Origin: Hymenobacter sp. H14-R3
Lineage (GTDB): Bacteria; Bacteroidota; Bacteroidia; Cytophagales; Hymenobacteraceae
NCBI RefSeq assembly: GCF_030063445.1
Contig: NZ_JASITD010000002.1
Coordinates: 1-64,000, forward strand
DNA length: 64,000 nucleotides
Direction: 5' to 3'
Shown: piece by piece, positions 25,264-34,565 of the stretch
Layout: the number at the start of each line of letters is the position of its first letter
Position numbering within the stretch: the stretch's first letter is position 1
The notes under the pieces: generated by a model
What the model was told of the DNA's origin: nothing
Seen by the model: only the letters and a program-made list of their open reading frames with translations
Databases searched by the model: none
Position numbers and translations under genes: made by a program

Positions 25264-25285
25264 CGGTTTCATTTCGACTATTTTC

Positions 25286-26308
25286 ATGGCCCTCGACCTC
25301 AACGGCAAGTCTTTGCTCATTACCGGTGGCACCGGCTCGTTTGGTAAGCAGTTTGTGCGCACCGTATTTAAGCTGTACCCCGGAGTGCGGCGGATGATTG
25401 TGTTTTCGCGTGATGAGCTGAAACAGTACGAGATGAGCCAGGAGTTTCCGCACAGCGAGTACCCGGCCATCCGGTTTTTTATCGGCGATGTGCGCGACGG
25501 CGAGCGCCTGCATCGGGCCTGCGAAGGCGTGGATATCATCATCCACGCGGCCGCCCTCAAGCAGGTGCCGGCCGCCGAATACAACCCGATGGAGTGTATC
25601 AAAACCAACATCTTCGGGGCCGAAAACGTGATTAACGCCGCCCTCGACTGCGGCGTGAAGGAGGTAGTGGCGCTGAGCACCGACAAGGCGGCCGCGCCCA
25701 TCAACCTCTACGGCGCTACGAAGCTGTGCTCTGATAAGCTCTTCGTGGCGGCCAATAACATGAAAGGCAGCAGAGACTTACGGCTATCAGTAGTGCGCTA
25801 CGGCAACGTAATTGGCTCGCGCGGGTCGGTGGTGCCGTTCTTTTTGCAGCAGCGGCACTCGGGCGTACTGCCCATTACGCACCCCGACATGACGCGCTTT
25901 AACATTTCGCTGGAGGAAGGTGTTGATTTGGTGCTTTATGCGCTGGAGCACTCGTGGGGCGGTGAGATTTTCGTACCCAAAATTCCTTCGTATAGAATCA
26001 CGGAAGTAGCCCGCGCCATCGGGCCCGACTGTGAGCAGAAGATAGTGGGCATTCGGCCGGGCGAGAAGCTGCACGAGGAAATGATAACCCAAACCGACGC
26101 ATTGAGCACGGTAGAGCTCGACCGTTACTACGTCATACTCCCCACTACCTCAGCTGGTTGGAAAGAGGAAGACTTTATCAAGCACTTCAACGGCAAGCGT
26201 GTAGCCACCGATTTCCACTACGACTCCGCCAACAACAGCGAGTGGCTATCGGCCGAACAGATTCGGGACGAGATTCGGCTGCACGTTGACGCCAACTTCG
26301 AGGTATAA
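25286..26308 (+). CDS. pseB: UDP-N-acetylglucosamine 4,6-dehydratase (inverting)
   Basis: 340 residues, an extended SDR. The NAD(P)-binding start is LLITGGTGSFGKQFV. HAAALKQVPAAEYNP and STDKAAAPINLYGATK are hallmark PseB/FlaA1 stretches, the Lys of the latter being catalytic. It converts UDP-GlcNAc to the 4-keto-6-deoxy-L-arabino sugar, the first step to pseudaminic acid. pseC follows after 40 bases. Confidence 0.95.
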   Translation: MALDLNGKSLLITGGTGSFGKQFVRTVFKLYPGVRRMIVFSRDELKQYEMSQEFPHSEYPAIRFFIGDVRDGERLHRACEGVDIIIHAAALKQVPAAEYNPMECIKTNIFGAENVINAALDCGVKEVVALSTDKAAAPINLYGATKLCSDKLFVAANNMKGSRDLRLSVVRYGNVIGSRGSVVPFFLQQRHSGVLPITHPDMTRFNISLEEGVDLVLYALEHSWGGEIFVPKIPSYRITEVARAIGPDCEQKIVGIRPGEKLHEEMITQTDALSTVELDRYYVILPTTSAGWKEEDFIKHFNGKRVATDFHYDSANNSEWLSAEQIRDEIRLHVDANFEV

Positions 26309-26348
26309 ATAACTGTTCGTTAATTAGTTATTATACAAACTAATCAAT

Positions 26349-27533
26349 TTGGAAAACCGCCCAGCCCAGCCGCTGCCCTACGGCCGCCAGCACATTACGG
26401 ACGAAGACGTGGCGGCCGTGGTGGCTACGTTGCGCTCCGACTTTTTGACCCAAGGCCCTCGTGTTCAAGAGTTTGAAGAAAAATTTGCGACCTACGTGGG
26501 GGCGCGCTACGCCGTGGCCGTGAGCAACGGCACGGCCGCCCTGCACCTATGCGCGCTGGCGCTGAATGTGCAGCCGGGGCAGCGCGTCATTACCACGCCC
26601 ATTACCTTCGCGGCCTCGGCCAATTGCGTGCGCTACTGCGGGGGCGAAGTGCACTTTGCGGATATTGACCCCGTTACGGGACTTATTGATTTACAGGCAG
26701 TTAGAGAATTACTGGAAGCCCACCCTAAAGGCTATTATACCGGCCTCATTCCGGTTGATTTTGCCGGGCTGGCCGTGGATATGGAAGCGGCGCGGGCCCT
26801 GGCCGACGATTTTGGCCTCTGGCTAATTGAGGATGCCTGCCACGCGCCGGGCGGCTTTTTTGTGGATAGCCAAGGCGCTCAGCAGCAGTGCGGTAGTGGG
26901 CAGCTGGCCGAGCTGGCCATCTTCAGCTTTCACCCCGTAAAGCACATTGCCACCGGCGAGGGCGGCATGGTCACCACCAACGACGAGGCCCTCTACCACC
27001 GCCTACGCCGCCTGCGCACCCACGGCATCGAGCGCGAGGCAACGGGCCTGTTGCGCCAAGACGAGGGCGGCTGGTACATGGAAATGCAGGAGCTCGGCTA
27101 TAACTACCGTATCTCCGACATCCTCTGCGCATTAGGCATCAGCCAACTGGCCCGCGCTGAGGCCGGGCTGGCTCGCCGCCGCGAGTTGGCAGCGCAGTAC
27201 GACGCCGCGTTTGCCGCCCTGCCCGGCGTGGACGTGCTGGCCCCCGGCCGGCCGGGGCACGCCTACCATTTGTACGTAGTGCAGGTGGCCAACCGCCGCG
27301 GACTCTACGAGTTTTTGCGCACCAACAACATTCTGACTCAGGTACATTACGTGCCCGTGCACCGAATGCCGTACTACGAAAACCTGGGCTGGAAATTCGG
27401 CGATTTTCCGCACGCCGAGGCCTACTATGCCCGCTGCTTGAGCCTGCCACTCTACCCCACCCTCACCGACGCCGAGCAGGCCTACGTTATCGACTGCGTG
27501 CGCGAGTTCATGGCTCACAACCCCGTCGCGTGA
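26349..27533 (+). CDS. pseC: UDP-4-amino-4,6-dideoxy-N-acetyl-beta-L-altrosamine transaminase
   Basis: 394 residues of the DegT/DnrJ/EryC1 PLP aminotransferase family, starting at TTG 26349 (ENRPAQPLPYGRQHI). PseC-like blocks are VAVSNGTAALHLC, LIEDACHAPGG and the PLP lysine in FSFHPVKHIATGEGGMV. It aminates the PseB product at C4. The next gene overlaps by 4 bases (GTGA), indicating co-translation. Confidence 0.93.
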   Translation: MENRPAQPLPYGRQHITDEDVAAVVATLRSDFLTQGPRVQEFEEKFATYVGARYAVAVSNGTAALHLCALALNVQPGQRVITTPITFAASANCVRYCGGEVHFADIDPVTGLIDLQAVRELLEAHPKGYYTGLIPVDFAGLAVDMEAARALADDFGLWLIEDACHAPGGFFVDSQGAQQQCGSGQLAELAIFSFHPVKHIATGEGGMVTTNDEALYHRLRRLRTHGIEREATGLLRQDEGGWYMEMQELGYNYRISDILCALGISQLARAEAGLARRRELAAQYDAAFAALPGVDVLAPGRPGHAYHLYVVQVANRRGLYEFLRTNNILTQVHYVPVHRMPYYENLGWKFGDFPHAEAYYARCLSLPLYPTLTDAEQAYVIDCVREFMAHNPVA

Positions 27534-28429
27534 GCCCCACCCCGGCCGCCCTGCACGCCCTGACGCAGCGGCTGGCCCTGGGCACCGCGCAGTTTGGCCT
27601 GGCCTACGGCCTAAACAACCAGGCCGGGCAGCCGGCGCCCGCCGCCGTGGCGGCAATACTGGCCGCTGCCCAGGCCGCTGGCCTCACCCTGCTCGACACG
27701 GCCAGCGCCTACGGCAACAGCGAAGCGCGACTGGGTGAGCTAGCCGGCGAAAACCCTAATTTCGAGGTTATTACCAAAGTGCCGGCGGGCCCGGCGGCAG
27801 CGGTAAACCAGCACCTGGCCGAGTCGCTGGCCCGCCTGCGGCGCACGCGGCTGTACGGGGTTATGTTCCATGCCTTCGGGCCTTTGCGGGCCGAGCCGGC
27901 GGCCTGGCCGGCGCTGCAAGCGGCGCGGACGGCCGGGCAGGTGGCGCGCATCGGCGTGTCGCTCTACCACCCGCACGAGGCCGAATGGCTGCTGGCCCAG
28001 GCCTGGGATGTGGACCTGGTGCAGGTGCCGTATAACATTCTGGACCAGCGCTTTGCCGAAGTACTGCCCCGACTGGCCGCGCGGGGCGTGGAGGTGCACG
28101 TGCGGTCGGCTTTCCTACAAGGGTTGCTGCTGCGCGAGCCGGCCACGCTGCCCGCCTTCTTCCAGCCGCTGGCCCCGAAACTGACGCGCCTGCGGGCGCT
28201 GGCCGCCGGAGCCGGAGTGCCGCTGCCGGCCGCGCTGTTGCTGTTTGCGGCCGGCGCGCCGGGCGTGGCGCGGGCCGTGATTGGGGTCGATTCGGTGGCT
28301 AATTTGCACGAAAACCTCTCGGCCGCCGCCTACCTGGACGCGGCCGAAAACCTGCGGCCGGCCCTGCTGGAGCTGGCCGAGCCTACCGACACGCTTATCC
28401 TCCCCTACGCATGGCCGCCGCGCCCCTGA
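27530..28429 (+). CDS. Aldo/keto reductase-family protein
   Basis: 299 residues from GTG 27530. AKR features are LALGTAQFGLAYGLNN at the start, LLDTASAYGNSEARLGE (catalytic Asp and Tyr), then FEVITKVP (Lys). It uses NAD(P)H on a carbonyl substrate. Homologues of this kind often sit in nonulosonate and surface-sugar loci, but the exact step is unknown. It is locked between pseC and an SDR gene by overlaps of 4 and 19 bases. Confidence 0.85.
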   Translation: MSPTPAALHALTQRLALGTAQFGLAYGLNNQAGQPAPAAVAAILAAAQAAGLTLLDTASAYGNSEARLGELAGENPNFEVITKVPAGPAAAVNQHLAESLARLRRTRLYGVMFHAFGPLRAEPAAWPALQAARTAGQVARIGVSLYHPHEAEWLLAQAWDVDLVQVPYNILDQRFAEVLPRLAARGVEVHVRSAFLQGLLLREPATLPAFFQPLAPKLTRLRALAAGAGVPLPAALLLFAAGAPGVARAVIGVDSVANLHENLSAAAYLDAAENLRPALLELAEPTDTLILPYAWPPRP

Positions 28430-29217
28430 CCGACCCGTTTTACCGCAATCTATTCGACCTCACCGGCCGCACCGTGCTGCTCACGGGCGGCTACGGGCAC
28501 CTGGGCCGGGCCATTGCGGCGGGCCTGCTCGCCCACGGCGCGCGGGTAATCGTGCTGGGCCGCAGCGCCGAAAAGTTTACCAACGTTTTCGGGAAAGATA
28601 CTGACAACGTGCACTTTCTATTTTGCGACGTTTCCGAAACGGCTTCGGTGCAGGCTGCTTTTCGCCAGAGCTTCGACCTGTACGGGCCGCCCAGCGTGCT
28701 CATCAACAACGCGTTTTATAGCCGGGGCCAGCAGCCCGACGCGCTGCCCGATGCCGACTTTGCCCTGGGCCTCGACGGCTCGGTGGGCACGGCCTACCGC
28801 TGCCTGCGCGAGGTGCTGCCCTACCTGCGCGAGGCGGGCGGCGGCAAAATCATCAACGTGGCCTCCATGTACGGCGTGGTAGCCCCCGATTTTGCGGCCT
28901 ACGACGCGCACCCCCAGTTCCTGAACCCGCCGCACTACGGCGCGGGTAAGGCCGCTATGATTCAGCTAACCAAGTACTTCGCTTCTTACCTGGGCCCCGA
29001 GAATATTCAGGTCAACTGCGTATCGCCGGGGGCTTTTCCGTCGGATGCGGTGCGGAAAGAAGTGGAATTTGAGGGCGAGTTGCGGCGGCGCATTCCGCTG
29101 GAGCGGGTGGGCGAGCCGCAGGATTTGGCCGGCGCGTTCGTGTTTCTCAGCTCGGCCGCTGCCAACTTCGTAACCGGCCACAACCTGGTGGTGGATGGCG
29201 GCTGGACTATTCGCTAG
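28411..29217 (+). CDS. Short-chain dehydrogenase/reductase
   Basis: 268 residues. The Rossmann start is VLLTGGYGHLGRAIA, and INVASMYGVVAP and HYGAGKAAMIQLTKYFA carry the catalytic Ser and the Tyr-x-x-x-Lys. NCVSPGAFPSD is the standard later block. It likely oxidises or reduces a sugar hydroxyl or keto group in this pathway. Start ATG 28411 lies inside the preceding gene. Confidence 0.88.
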   Translation: MAAAPLTDPFYRNLFDLTGRTVLLTGGYGHLGRAIAAGLLAHGARVIVLGRSAEKFTNVFGKDTDNVHFLFCDVSETASVQAAFRQSFDLYGPPSVLINNAFYSRGQQPDALPDADFALGLDGSVGTAYRCLREVLPYLREAGGGKIINVASMYGVVAPDFAAYDAHPQFLNPPHYGAGKAAMIQLTKYFASYLGPENIQVNCVSPGAFPSDAVRKEVEFEGELRRRIPLERVGEPQDLAGAFVFLSSAAANFVTGHNLVVDGGWTIR

Positions 29218-29267
29218 CGGGAATTAACAATTATAGATTTTTGCTCGTTTACTACGCATAACTTACT

Positions 29268-30002
29268 ATGGTACTAGTACTTATCCAAGCGCGCCTGGGG
29301 TCGTCGCGGTTGCCGGGCAAGTCGCAGCTGCCGCTACCGTTATCGGCCCTGGGCGATGAGCAAACCATTCTGGGCCACGTGGTGGGCCGGGCGCGGCGGG
29401 CCGCGGCGGTGAGCGAAGTGATGGTAGCCACCACCAACCAGCCGCTCGACGACCCACTAGCGGCGCTGGCCCACCGGCTGGGCACGGGCGTATTTCGGGG
29501 TGATGAACAGGATGTACTGGGCCGCTTTGCGGGCGCGCTGGTGCAGGCCGGCGCCTTTACTACGCTAGTGCGCCTCACTGCCGACAACCCGGCCATCGAC
29601 CCGGCTTTTATGGATGCCGCCGTGGCCCACCATCTCGCCACCGGGGCCGACTACACGCATACAAGCGGCTTACCCTTAGGCACTAATCTCGAAATATTAA
29701 GCGCCGCTGCCCTACTGCGCGCCCACCACGAAGCTACCCTGCCCGACGAGCGCGAGCACGTGACGCCCTACCTGCGCCGCCACCCCGAGCTGTTCCGCCT
29801 CGAAACCCTGGCCCTGGCGGTGCCGCCCGCCGTAGCAGCTTTGCGCCTCACCATAGACTATCCCAGCGACTACGCGTTGCTAAGCTTGTTATTCAGTGAG
29901 TTAGGCCCCAATTTCTCACTGACTAACCCCACCGGCCTGCCCGCACTACTGGCGCGCTACCCCTGGCTGGCGGCCGTCAACGGCGACAACGTGCAGCGGT
30001 AA
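29268..30002 (+). CDS. SpsF-type cytidylyltransferase
   Basis: 244 residues. It starts VLVLIQARLGSSRLPGKSQL, the nucleotide-binding signature of SpsF/NeuA-like cytidylyltransferases. RLTADNPAIDPAFMD is the metal/substrate block. Standing between the sugar-modifying genes and pseG/pseI, it is the only candidate here for CMP activation of the nonulosonate (the PseF step). It is SpsF-like rather than typical PseF, so the assignment to that step is inference. Confidence 0.82.
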   Translation: MVLVLIQARLGSSRLPGKSQLPLPLSALGDEQTILGHVVGRARRAAAVSEVMVATTNQPLDDPLAALAHRLGTGVFRGDEQDVLGRFAGALVQAGAFTTLVRLTADNPAIDPAFMDAAVAHHLATGADYTHTSGLPLGTNLEILSAAALLRAHHEATLPDEREHVTPYLRRHPELFRLETLALAVPPAVAALRLTIDYPSDYALLSLLFSELGPNFSLTNPTGLPALLARYPWLAAVNGDNVQR

Positions 30003-30067
30003 CGACAGGCGGCCGCGCTGCCGAGCCAACGCCACCCTTTTGAGCGCCGGCCGTACTTTCGCGGGTA

Positions 30068-31591
30068 GTGTCGCTCCCTACTTCTTCTGTTACCTCCGGC
30101 CGCCTCCTGTTTCGGGTTGATGGCTCCACGATTACCGGCCTGGGCCACTTAGTACGGTGCCAGGCGCTGGCCCAGGCGCTGCAACCGGCCTTGGCAGCCA
30201 CATTTATCATACGCGAACCGGCCCCAACGATTGCGCAGCAACTGACCGCTGTCGGCATTACCGTACAAACCGTACCGGCTGACGTTCCGCCCGGACTATC
30301 CGAAGCTGAATGGCTTGCCAATCAAGTATCTGCCACTGATATACTGGTACTCGATGGCTATCACTTTGGCCCGGCCTACCAGCGGCGGCTGGCCGCCACC
30401 GGGGCCGCCCTGGTGTGCCTTGATGACCTGATTACCGCGCCCACCTGGGCCGACGTGGTGCTCAACCAGGCGGGCGGCGTGGCCCCGGTGGCTTATAGCC
30501 AAGTGCCGCTGGCGCGCCTTTGCCCGGGGCCGGCCTATGCGCTGCTGCGGCCCGCCTTTTGGCAGCCGGCCCCCGCCCTGCCCGACGATGCGCCGCGCCG
30601 GCTGTTTCTCAACATGGGCGGGGCCGACCCCGGCAACCAGACGCTGGCGCTGCTGCCGCAACTGCGGCGGCAGTTTTCGGCCTACCAGGTGGCAGTGGTG
30701 ACGGGAGCCGCCTACCCGCACCTGGCGGCGCTGCAAGCAGCTACGGCCGCCGATGCGCAGGTGATTTTACGTAATAACTTATCAGCTACGGATTTAGCTG
30801 CGCTCTTACGCACCTGCCAGGTATTCGTGTGCCCGCCCAGCGGCGTGGCCTACGAGTGTTGCGCGGCGGGTGGCGCAGTACTGCTGCACCCCACGGCCGA
30901 CAATCAGCGGGCGCTGTTCGAGTTTCTCACGCGCCAGGAACTGGCCCTGCCGCTGGCCGCCGGCCTGGCGCTTTCCGAGGCTGAATTACCAGCCCTGGCC
31001 GCCCGCCAGCGGCCCCGGCAACGGGCACTATTTGATGGCCGGGCCGGCGAGCGCCTGCAAAGCATTTTTGGCGAATTAGCTGCTAGTCAACAGTATATAT
31101 TACGCCGCGCTACGGCCGCCGATGCGGCGCTGTACTTCGGCTGGGCCAACGACCCGGCCGTGCGCCAATACGCCATTCATCCCGAGCCCATTGCCTGGGA
31201 AACGCACGTGGCCTGGTTTAGGCGGCGCTTGCAAGATGCTGATTCTTACCTGTATATCTTGAGCACGGCTGGCGGCGAGCCGGTGGGGCAGGTGCGCGTG
31301 GAGTTTGACGGGCCGGACTCGCCGGGGCTGATTGACTACTCGGTGGCGGCGGCGCACCGGGGCCGGGGGCTGGGGGCGGTGCTGCTGCGGCGGGCCTTGC
31401 AGCGCCTGCGCCACGACCGGCCCCGCCTGGCGGGCGGCGCGGTGCTGGGCCAGGTGCAGGCTGGTAACGTGGCCTCGGCGCGGGTGTTTGAAGGGTTGCG
31501 GTTTGTGCGGCAGGCGGCCGTTACTTTGCGGGGCGAAGCGTACGAAGTATTTCGGCTCGACTTTCCGCTTGACTTTGCGCTTGATTTTTAA
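30068..31591 (+). CDS. PseG-PseH fusion: UDP-sugar hydrolase plus N-acetyltransferase
   Basis: 507 residues from GTG 30068. Residues 1-335 are PseG-like: GLGHLVRCQALAQAL near the N terminus carries the catalytic-type His, with LFLNMGGADPGNQTL and CPPSGVAYECCAAGG in the nucleotide-binding half. Residues about 345-500 are a GNAT domain with YSVAAAHRGRGLGAVLLRRAL as acetyl-CoA motif A, and match the role of PseH. PseH acetylates the C4 amine and PseG then removes UDP, so one polypeptide would do both consecutive steps. Confidence 0.9.
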   Translation: MSLPTSSVTSGRLLFRVDGSTITGLGHLVRCQALAQALQPALAATFIIREPAPTIAQQLTAVGITVQTVPADVPPGLSEAEWLANQVSATDILVLDGYHFGPAYQRRLAATGAALVCLDDLITAPTWADVVLNQAGGVAPVAYSQVPLARLCPGPAYALLRPAFWQPAPALPDDAPRRLFLNMGGADPGNQTLALLPQLRRQFSAYQVAVVTGAAYPHLAALQAATAADAQVILRNNLSATDLAALLRTCQVFVCPPSGVAYECCAAGGAVLLHPTADNQRALFEFLTRQELALPLAAGLALSEAELPALAARQRPRQRALFDGRAGERLQSIFGELAASQQYILRRATAADAALYFGWANDPAVRQYAIHPEPIAWETHVAWFRRRLQDADSYLYILSTAGGEPVGQVRVEFDGPDSPGLIDYSVAAAHRGRGLGAVLLRRALQRLRHDRPRLAGGAVLGQVQAGNVASARVFEGLRFVRQAAVTLRGEAYEVFRLDFPLDFALDF

Positions 31592-31600
31592 CTACTTGTT

Positions 31601-32650
31601 ATGCAGGATATTCTGTTGGGAGGCCACCGCATTGGGGCTGGCCAGCCGCCCTTTATCATCGCCGAAATGTCGGGCAACCACGGCCAGTCGCTGGAGCGCG
31701 CCCTCGCCATTGTGGATGCCGCGGCCGATGCCGGCTGCCAGGGCCTGAAAATTCAGACCAGCACGCCCGACATGCTCACGCTCGACAGCCGCGAGCCCGA
31801 TTTTGTGGTGCGTGGGGCCAACCAGGACTGGGAAGGCCAGTCGCTCTACGAGCTGTATACCACCAACTTCACGCCCTTCGAGTGGCACGCCGCCATTTTT
31901 GCCCGCGCCCAGGAGCGCGGCATGGTGGGCTTCAGCTCACCGTTTGGCATCGAGGCCATCGAGTTTTTGGAAAGCGTGGGCTGCCCGGCCTACAAAATCG
32001 CGTCCTTCGAGAACAACTGGCCGGCCCTGATTCGGCGCGCCGCCCAAACCGGCAAGCCCATCATCGTCTCGACTGGCATGGCCGACCTGGCCGATTTAGA
32101 GCGCGTGGTCAGCATTGTGCGGGGCGAGGGTAATGAGCAGCTCGTGCTGCTCAAATGCACCAGCACTTACCCCGCCGAGCCGCTCAACACCAACCTGCGC
32201 ACCATTCCGCACCTGCGCGAACTCTTTGATTGTCAAGTTGGTCTGTCGGACCACACCATGGGCACCGGCGTGAGCGTGGCCGCCACCGTGCTCGGGGCCA
32301 CCGTCATCGAAAAGCACCTCACCCTGAGCCGCGCCGACGGCGGCCCCGACGGCTCCTTCTCGATGGAGCCCGCCGAAATGGCCCATCTCGTGCACGAGTG
32401 CCGCCAGGCCCAGCAGGCGCTGGGCGGCGTATACTACGGCCCCACCGCTGCCGAGCGCAAGTCGCTGGCCTTCCGCCGCTCGCTCTACGTGGTGCAGGAC
32501 GTGGCCGAGGGCGAAAACTTAACCACTGATAACGTGCGCGTTATTCGGCCCGGCCACGGCCTGGCCCCGCACTTGCTGCCCCAGGTGCTGGGCCGGCCCG
32601 CCCGCCGCGCGCTCCGCCGGGGCACGGCCCTGGGCTGGGATATGCTGTAA
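31601..32650 (+). CDS. pseI: Pseudaminic acid synthase
   Basis: 349 residues of the NeuB/PseI family. The TIM-barrel domain begins FIIAEMSGNHGQSLERAL and contains GFSSPFGIEAIEFLE, VSTGMADLADLE and LSDHTMGTGVSVAATVLGA. The C-terminal SAF antifreeze-like domain starts near RRSLYVVQDVAEGE. It condenses 2,4-diacetamido-2,4,6-trideoxy-altrose with PEP to give pseudaminic acid. It starts 10 bases after the PseG-PseH fusion. Confidence 0.94.
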   Translation: MQDILLGGHRIGAGQPPFIIAEMSGNHGQSLERALAIVDAAADAGCQGLKIQTSTPDMLTLDSREPDFVVRGANQDWEGQSLYELYTTNFTPFEWHAAIFARAQERGMVGFSSPFGIEAIEFLESVGCPAYKIASFENNWPALIRRAAQTGKPIIVSTGMADLADLERVVSIVRGEGNEQLVLLKCTSTYPAEPLNTNLRTIPHLRELFDCQVGLSDHTMGTGVSVAATVLGATVIEKHLTLSRADGGPDGSFSMEPAEMAHLVHECRQAQQALGGVYYGPTAAERKSLAFRRSLYVVQDVAEGENLTTDNVRVIRPGHGLAPHLLPQVLGRPARRALRRGTALGWDML

Positions 32651-32653
32651 CCA

Positions 32654-32772
32654 GTAAATGAGTAACCAGTAAATGAGTAAGGGGAAGGCCATCAAAAGTG
32701 GCTGCTTGCCCTCGGAGCTCTACTTATTTATCCACTCGCCTCCCAACCTACCTTACTCATTTACTCATTTAC
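32654..32772. repeat. Inverted TAAATGAGTAA-word repeat before the acyltransferase
   Basis: Two direct copies of CAGTAAATGAGTAA (32652-32681) face TTACTCATTTACTCATTTACT (split copies, 32754-32773). The same element is at 5421-5560. Confidence 0.65.
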
Positions 32773-32775
32773 TTT

Positions 32776-33714
32776 ATGCAGATTCACCGCTTCGAAAACG
32801 GCAGCTACATCATTGCCGAGCATCTTACGCTGGGCCACAACGTGCAGGTGGGGCCGCACACCACCATTCGGGCCACCGAGTGCGTAATTGGCGACAACGT
32901 GACCATCGGCGAGCACAATTCTTTTCTGGTGGGCCAGCGCCTCGAAATTGGTGCGCTGACTACCATTGGCAGCCATAACAACCTCACGGCCCGCACTATC
33001 CAGCTGGGCGAGTACGTGTTTTGGGATTCGCACGTGACGGTGGGGCACGGCGGTAAGTTTAGTCCCAACGCGCACCTCACGGTGGGGTCATACTCGATGA
33101 TTTGCGCCCGCATCACGCTGAATACTAACCACCGCATCGACATTGGCGAGTACGTGGGCGTGGGCGAAGACGTGGCCATCTGGACGCACGGCTCGTTTTT
33201 GCCGGTGCTCGACGGCTTCCCGGCCGATTTTGGCCCCGTCAGCATCGGGCACCACGTGTGGCTGCCGGCCCGCACCACCGTATTGCCCAACCGGCGCATC
33301 GGCAACAACGTGGTAGTGGGCACTAACTCTCTGATTAACAAAGATTTACCTGATGGCTGCCTGGCCGGCGGCATTCCGGTGAAAGTGCTGCGCGAAAACG
33401 CCTACCCCAACGACGATGCGACGCGCAACGCCGCCCTGGTGCGCCAGCTAGTGGCCGACTACGCCGAGCTGGCCGACTACAAAGAGCTGAGCGCCGACAT
33501 TAGCTATGATGAGGATAACCAGACCATTACCTGCAATGAGGTGGTGTTTCACCTGGCCACGCTGAAGGCTTTTGGCACGTTTACCCGCATTGAGGAGGAT
33601 TTCCGCGATTACCTGCGCCGCCGCGGCATCAAGTTTTTCACTGGCAAGCCCTTCAAATCGACCCTGCCCGACGAGTACCGCCGCCTGCTCCATTCGCCCG
33701 ATGACTTCATTTAG
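32776..33714 (+). CDS. Left-handed beta-helix (hexapeptide) acyltransferase
   Basis: 312 residues from ATG 32776. Residues about 15-200 are hexapeptide repeats ([LIV]-G-x-x-x-x, for example IGDNVTIGEHN, IGEYVGVGED, IGHHVWLPARTTVLPNRRIGNNVVVG), the LbH acyltransferase fold. A C-terminal extra domain (about 215-312) is not recognised. It probably acetylates or acylates a sugar of this locus. The next gene starts inside it (14-base overlap), so the two are translationally coupled. Confidence 0.85.
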   Translation: MQIHRFENGSYIIAEHLTLGHNVQVGPHTTIRATECVIGDNVTIGEHNSFLVGQRLEIGALTTIGSHNNLTARTIQLGEYVFWDSHVTVGHGGKFSPNAHLTVGSYSMICARITLNTNHRIDIGEYVGVGEDVAIWTHGSFLPVLDGFPADFGPVSIGHHVWLPARTTVLPNRRIGNNVVVGTNSLINKDLPDGCLAGGIPVKVLRENAYPNDDATRNAALVRQLVADYAELADYKELSADISYDEDNQTITCNEVVFHLATLKAFGTFTRIEEDFRDYLRRRGIKFFTGKPFKSTLPDEYRRLLHSPDDFI

Positions 33715-34414
33715 CCTTGATAACCAGAAGATTCTGGTTGTAGTAGCGCACCCCGACGACGAGCTGCTGGGCCTCGGAGCCACCATTCACCGGCTGGTGC
33801 AGCGGCACGGCTGCGAGGCGCGGGCCGTGATTTTGGGCGAAGGCCTCACCTCGCGCACCGCCACCCGCGACACCGCCCACTGGGCCGCCGACCTAGCCAC
33901 CCACCGCGCCAACATTGCGCGGGCCGCCACGGCCATCGGCTACGCCTCCACGGGCATCTACGACTTTGCCGACAACCGCTTCGATTCAGTTGATTTACTG
34001 GATATTATCAAAGTAGTGGAGCACGAAAAGGAGACGTTTCAGCCCCGCCTCATTTTCACGCACCACGGCGGCGACACCAACATCGACCACCGCCGCACCT
34101 TCGAGGCGGTGGTTACGGCCTGCCGCCCGCTGCCCGGCGAGCCACCCCGCACCATCCTGTCCTGCGAAACGCCCTCCTCCACCGAGTGGCAGGCCGCCAG
34201 CTACCCGCAGCCCTTTCTCCCCAATTTCTTTCTCGCTGTGAATGAGGAAGATGTGGCCGCCAAAATCGCCGGGATGGAAGCCTACGAGTTTGAAAAGCGC
34301 GCCTTTCCGCACCCCCGCTCGCCCGAGGCGCTGCGCCTGCTGGCCCAGCGCTGGGGCGTGGTCACGGGCCAGCCCCTGGCCGAAGCGTTTATGCTAGTGC
34401 GGCACATTGGGTAA
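33701..34414 (+). CDS. PIG-L family deacetylase
   Basis: 237 residues from ATG 33701. The Zn-binding signature AHPDDELLGLGATIHRL is at about 15-31, and THHGGDTNIDHRRTFEAV carries the later H-x-x-DH metal/catalytic block. PIG-L/LmbE enzymes remove N-acetyl from GlcNAc-like sugars. Overlap with the acyltransferase suggests that the two act on the same sugar, exchanging one acyl group for another. Confidence 0.9.
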   Translation: MTSFSLDNQKILVVVAHPDDELLGLGATIHRLVQRHGCEARAVILGEGLTSRTATRDTAHWAADLATHRANIARAATAIGYASTGIYDFADNRFDSVDLLDIIKVVEHEKETFQPRLIFTHHGGDTNIDHRRTFEAVVTACRPLPGEPPRTILSCETPSSTEWQAASYPQPFLPNFFLAVNEEDVAAKIAGMEAYEFEKRAFPHPRSPEALRLLAQRWGVVTGQPLAEAFMLVRHIG

Positions 34415-34455
34415 GGCTTAGGGTTAGTATGGGTGATGCTTACTATCAAAATAGT

Positions 34456-34538
34456 ACGTCATGCTGAACGCAGTGAAGCATCTCGCTCGCTTCATCCAAC
34501 GAGGCGAGCGAGATGCTTCACTACGTTCAGCATGACGT
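34456..34538. repeat. Near-perfect 35-bp palindromic repeat, family C (GTCATGCTGAACG..GAAGCATCTCG)
   Basis: Arms 34456-34490 and 34504-34538 are reverse complements with one mismatch and a 13-base loop. Decayed relatives are at 13173-13273 and 1690-1718. Confidence 0.9.
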
Positions 34539-34565
34539 TCTTAATTTTCAATCAATAGTTTATTA

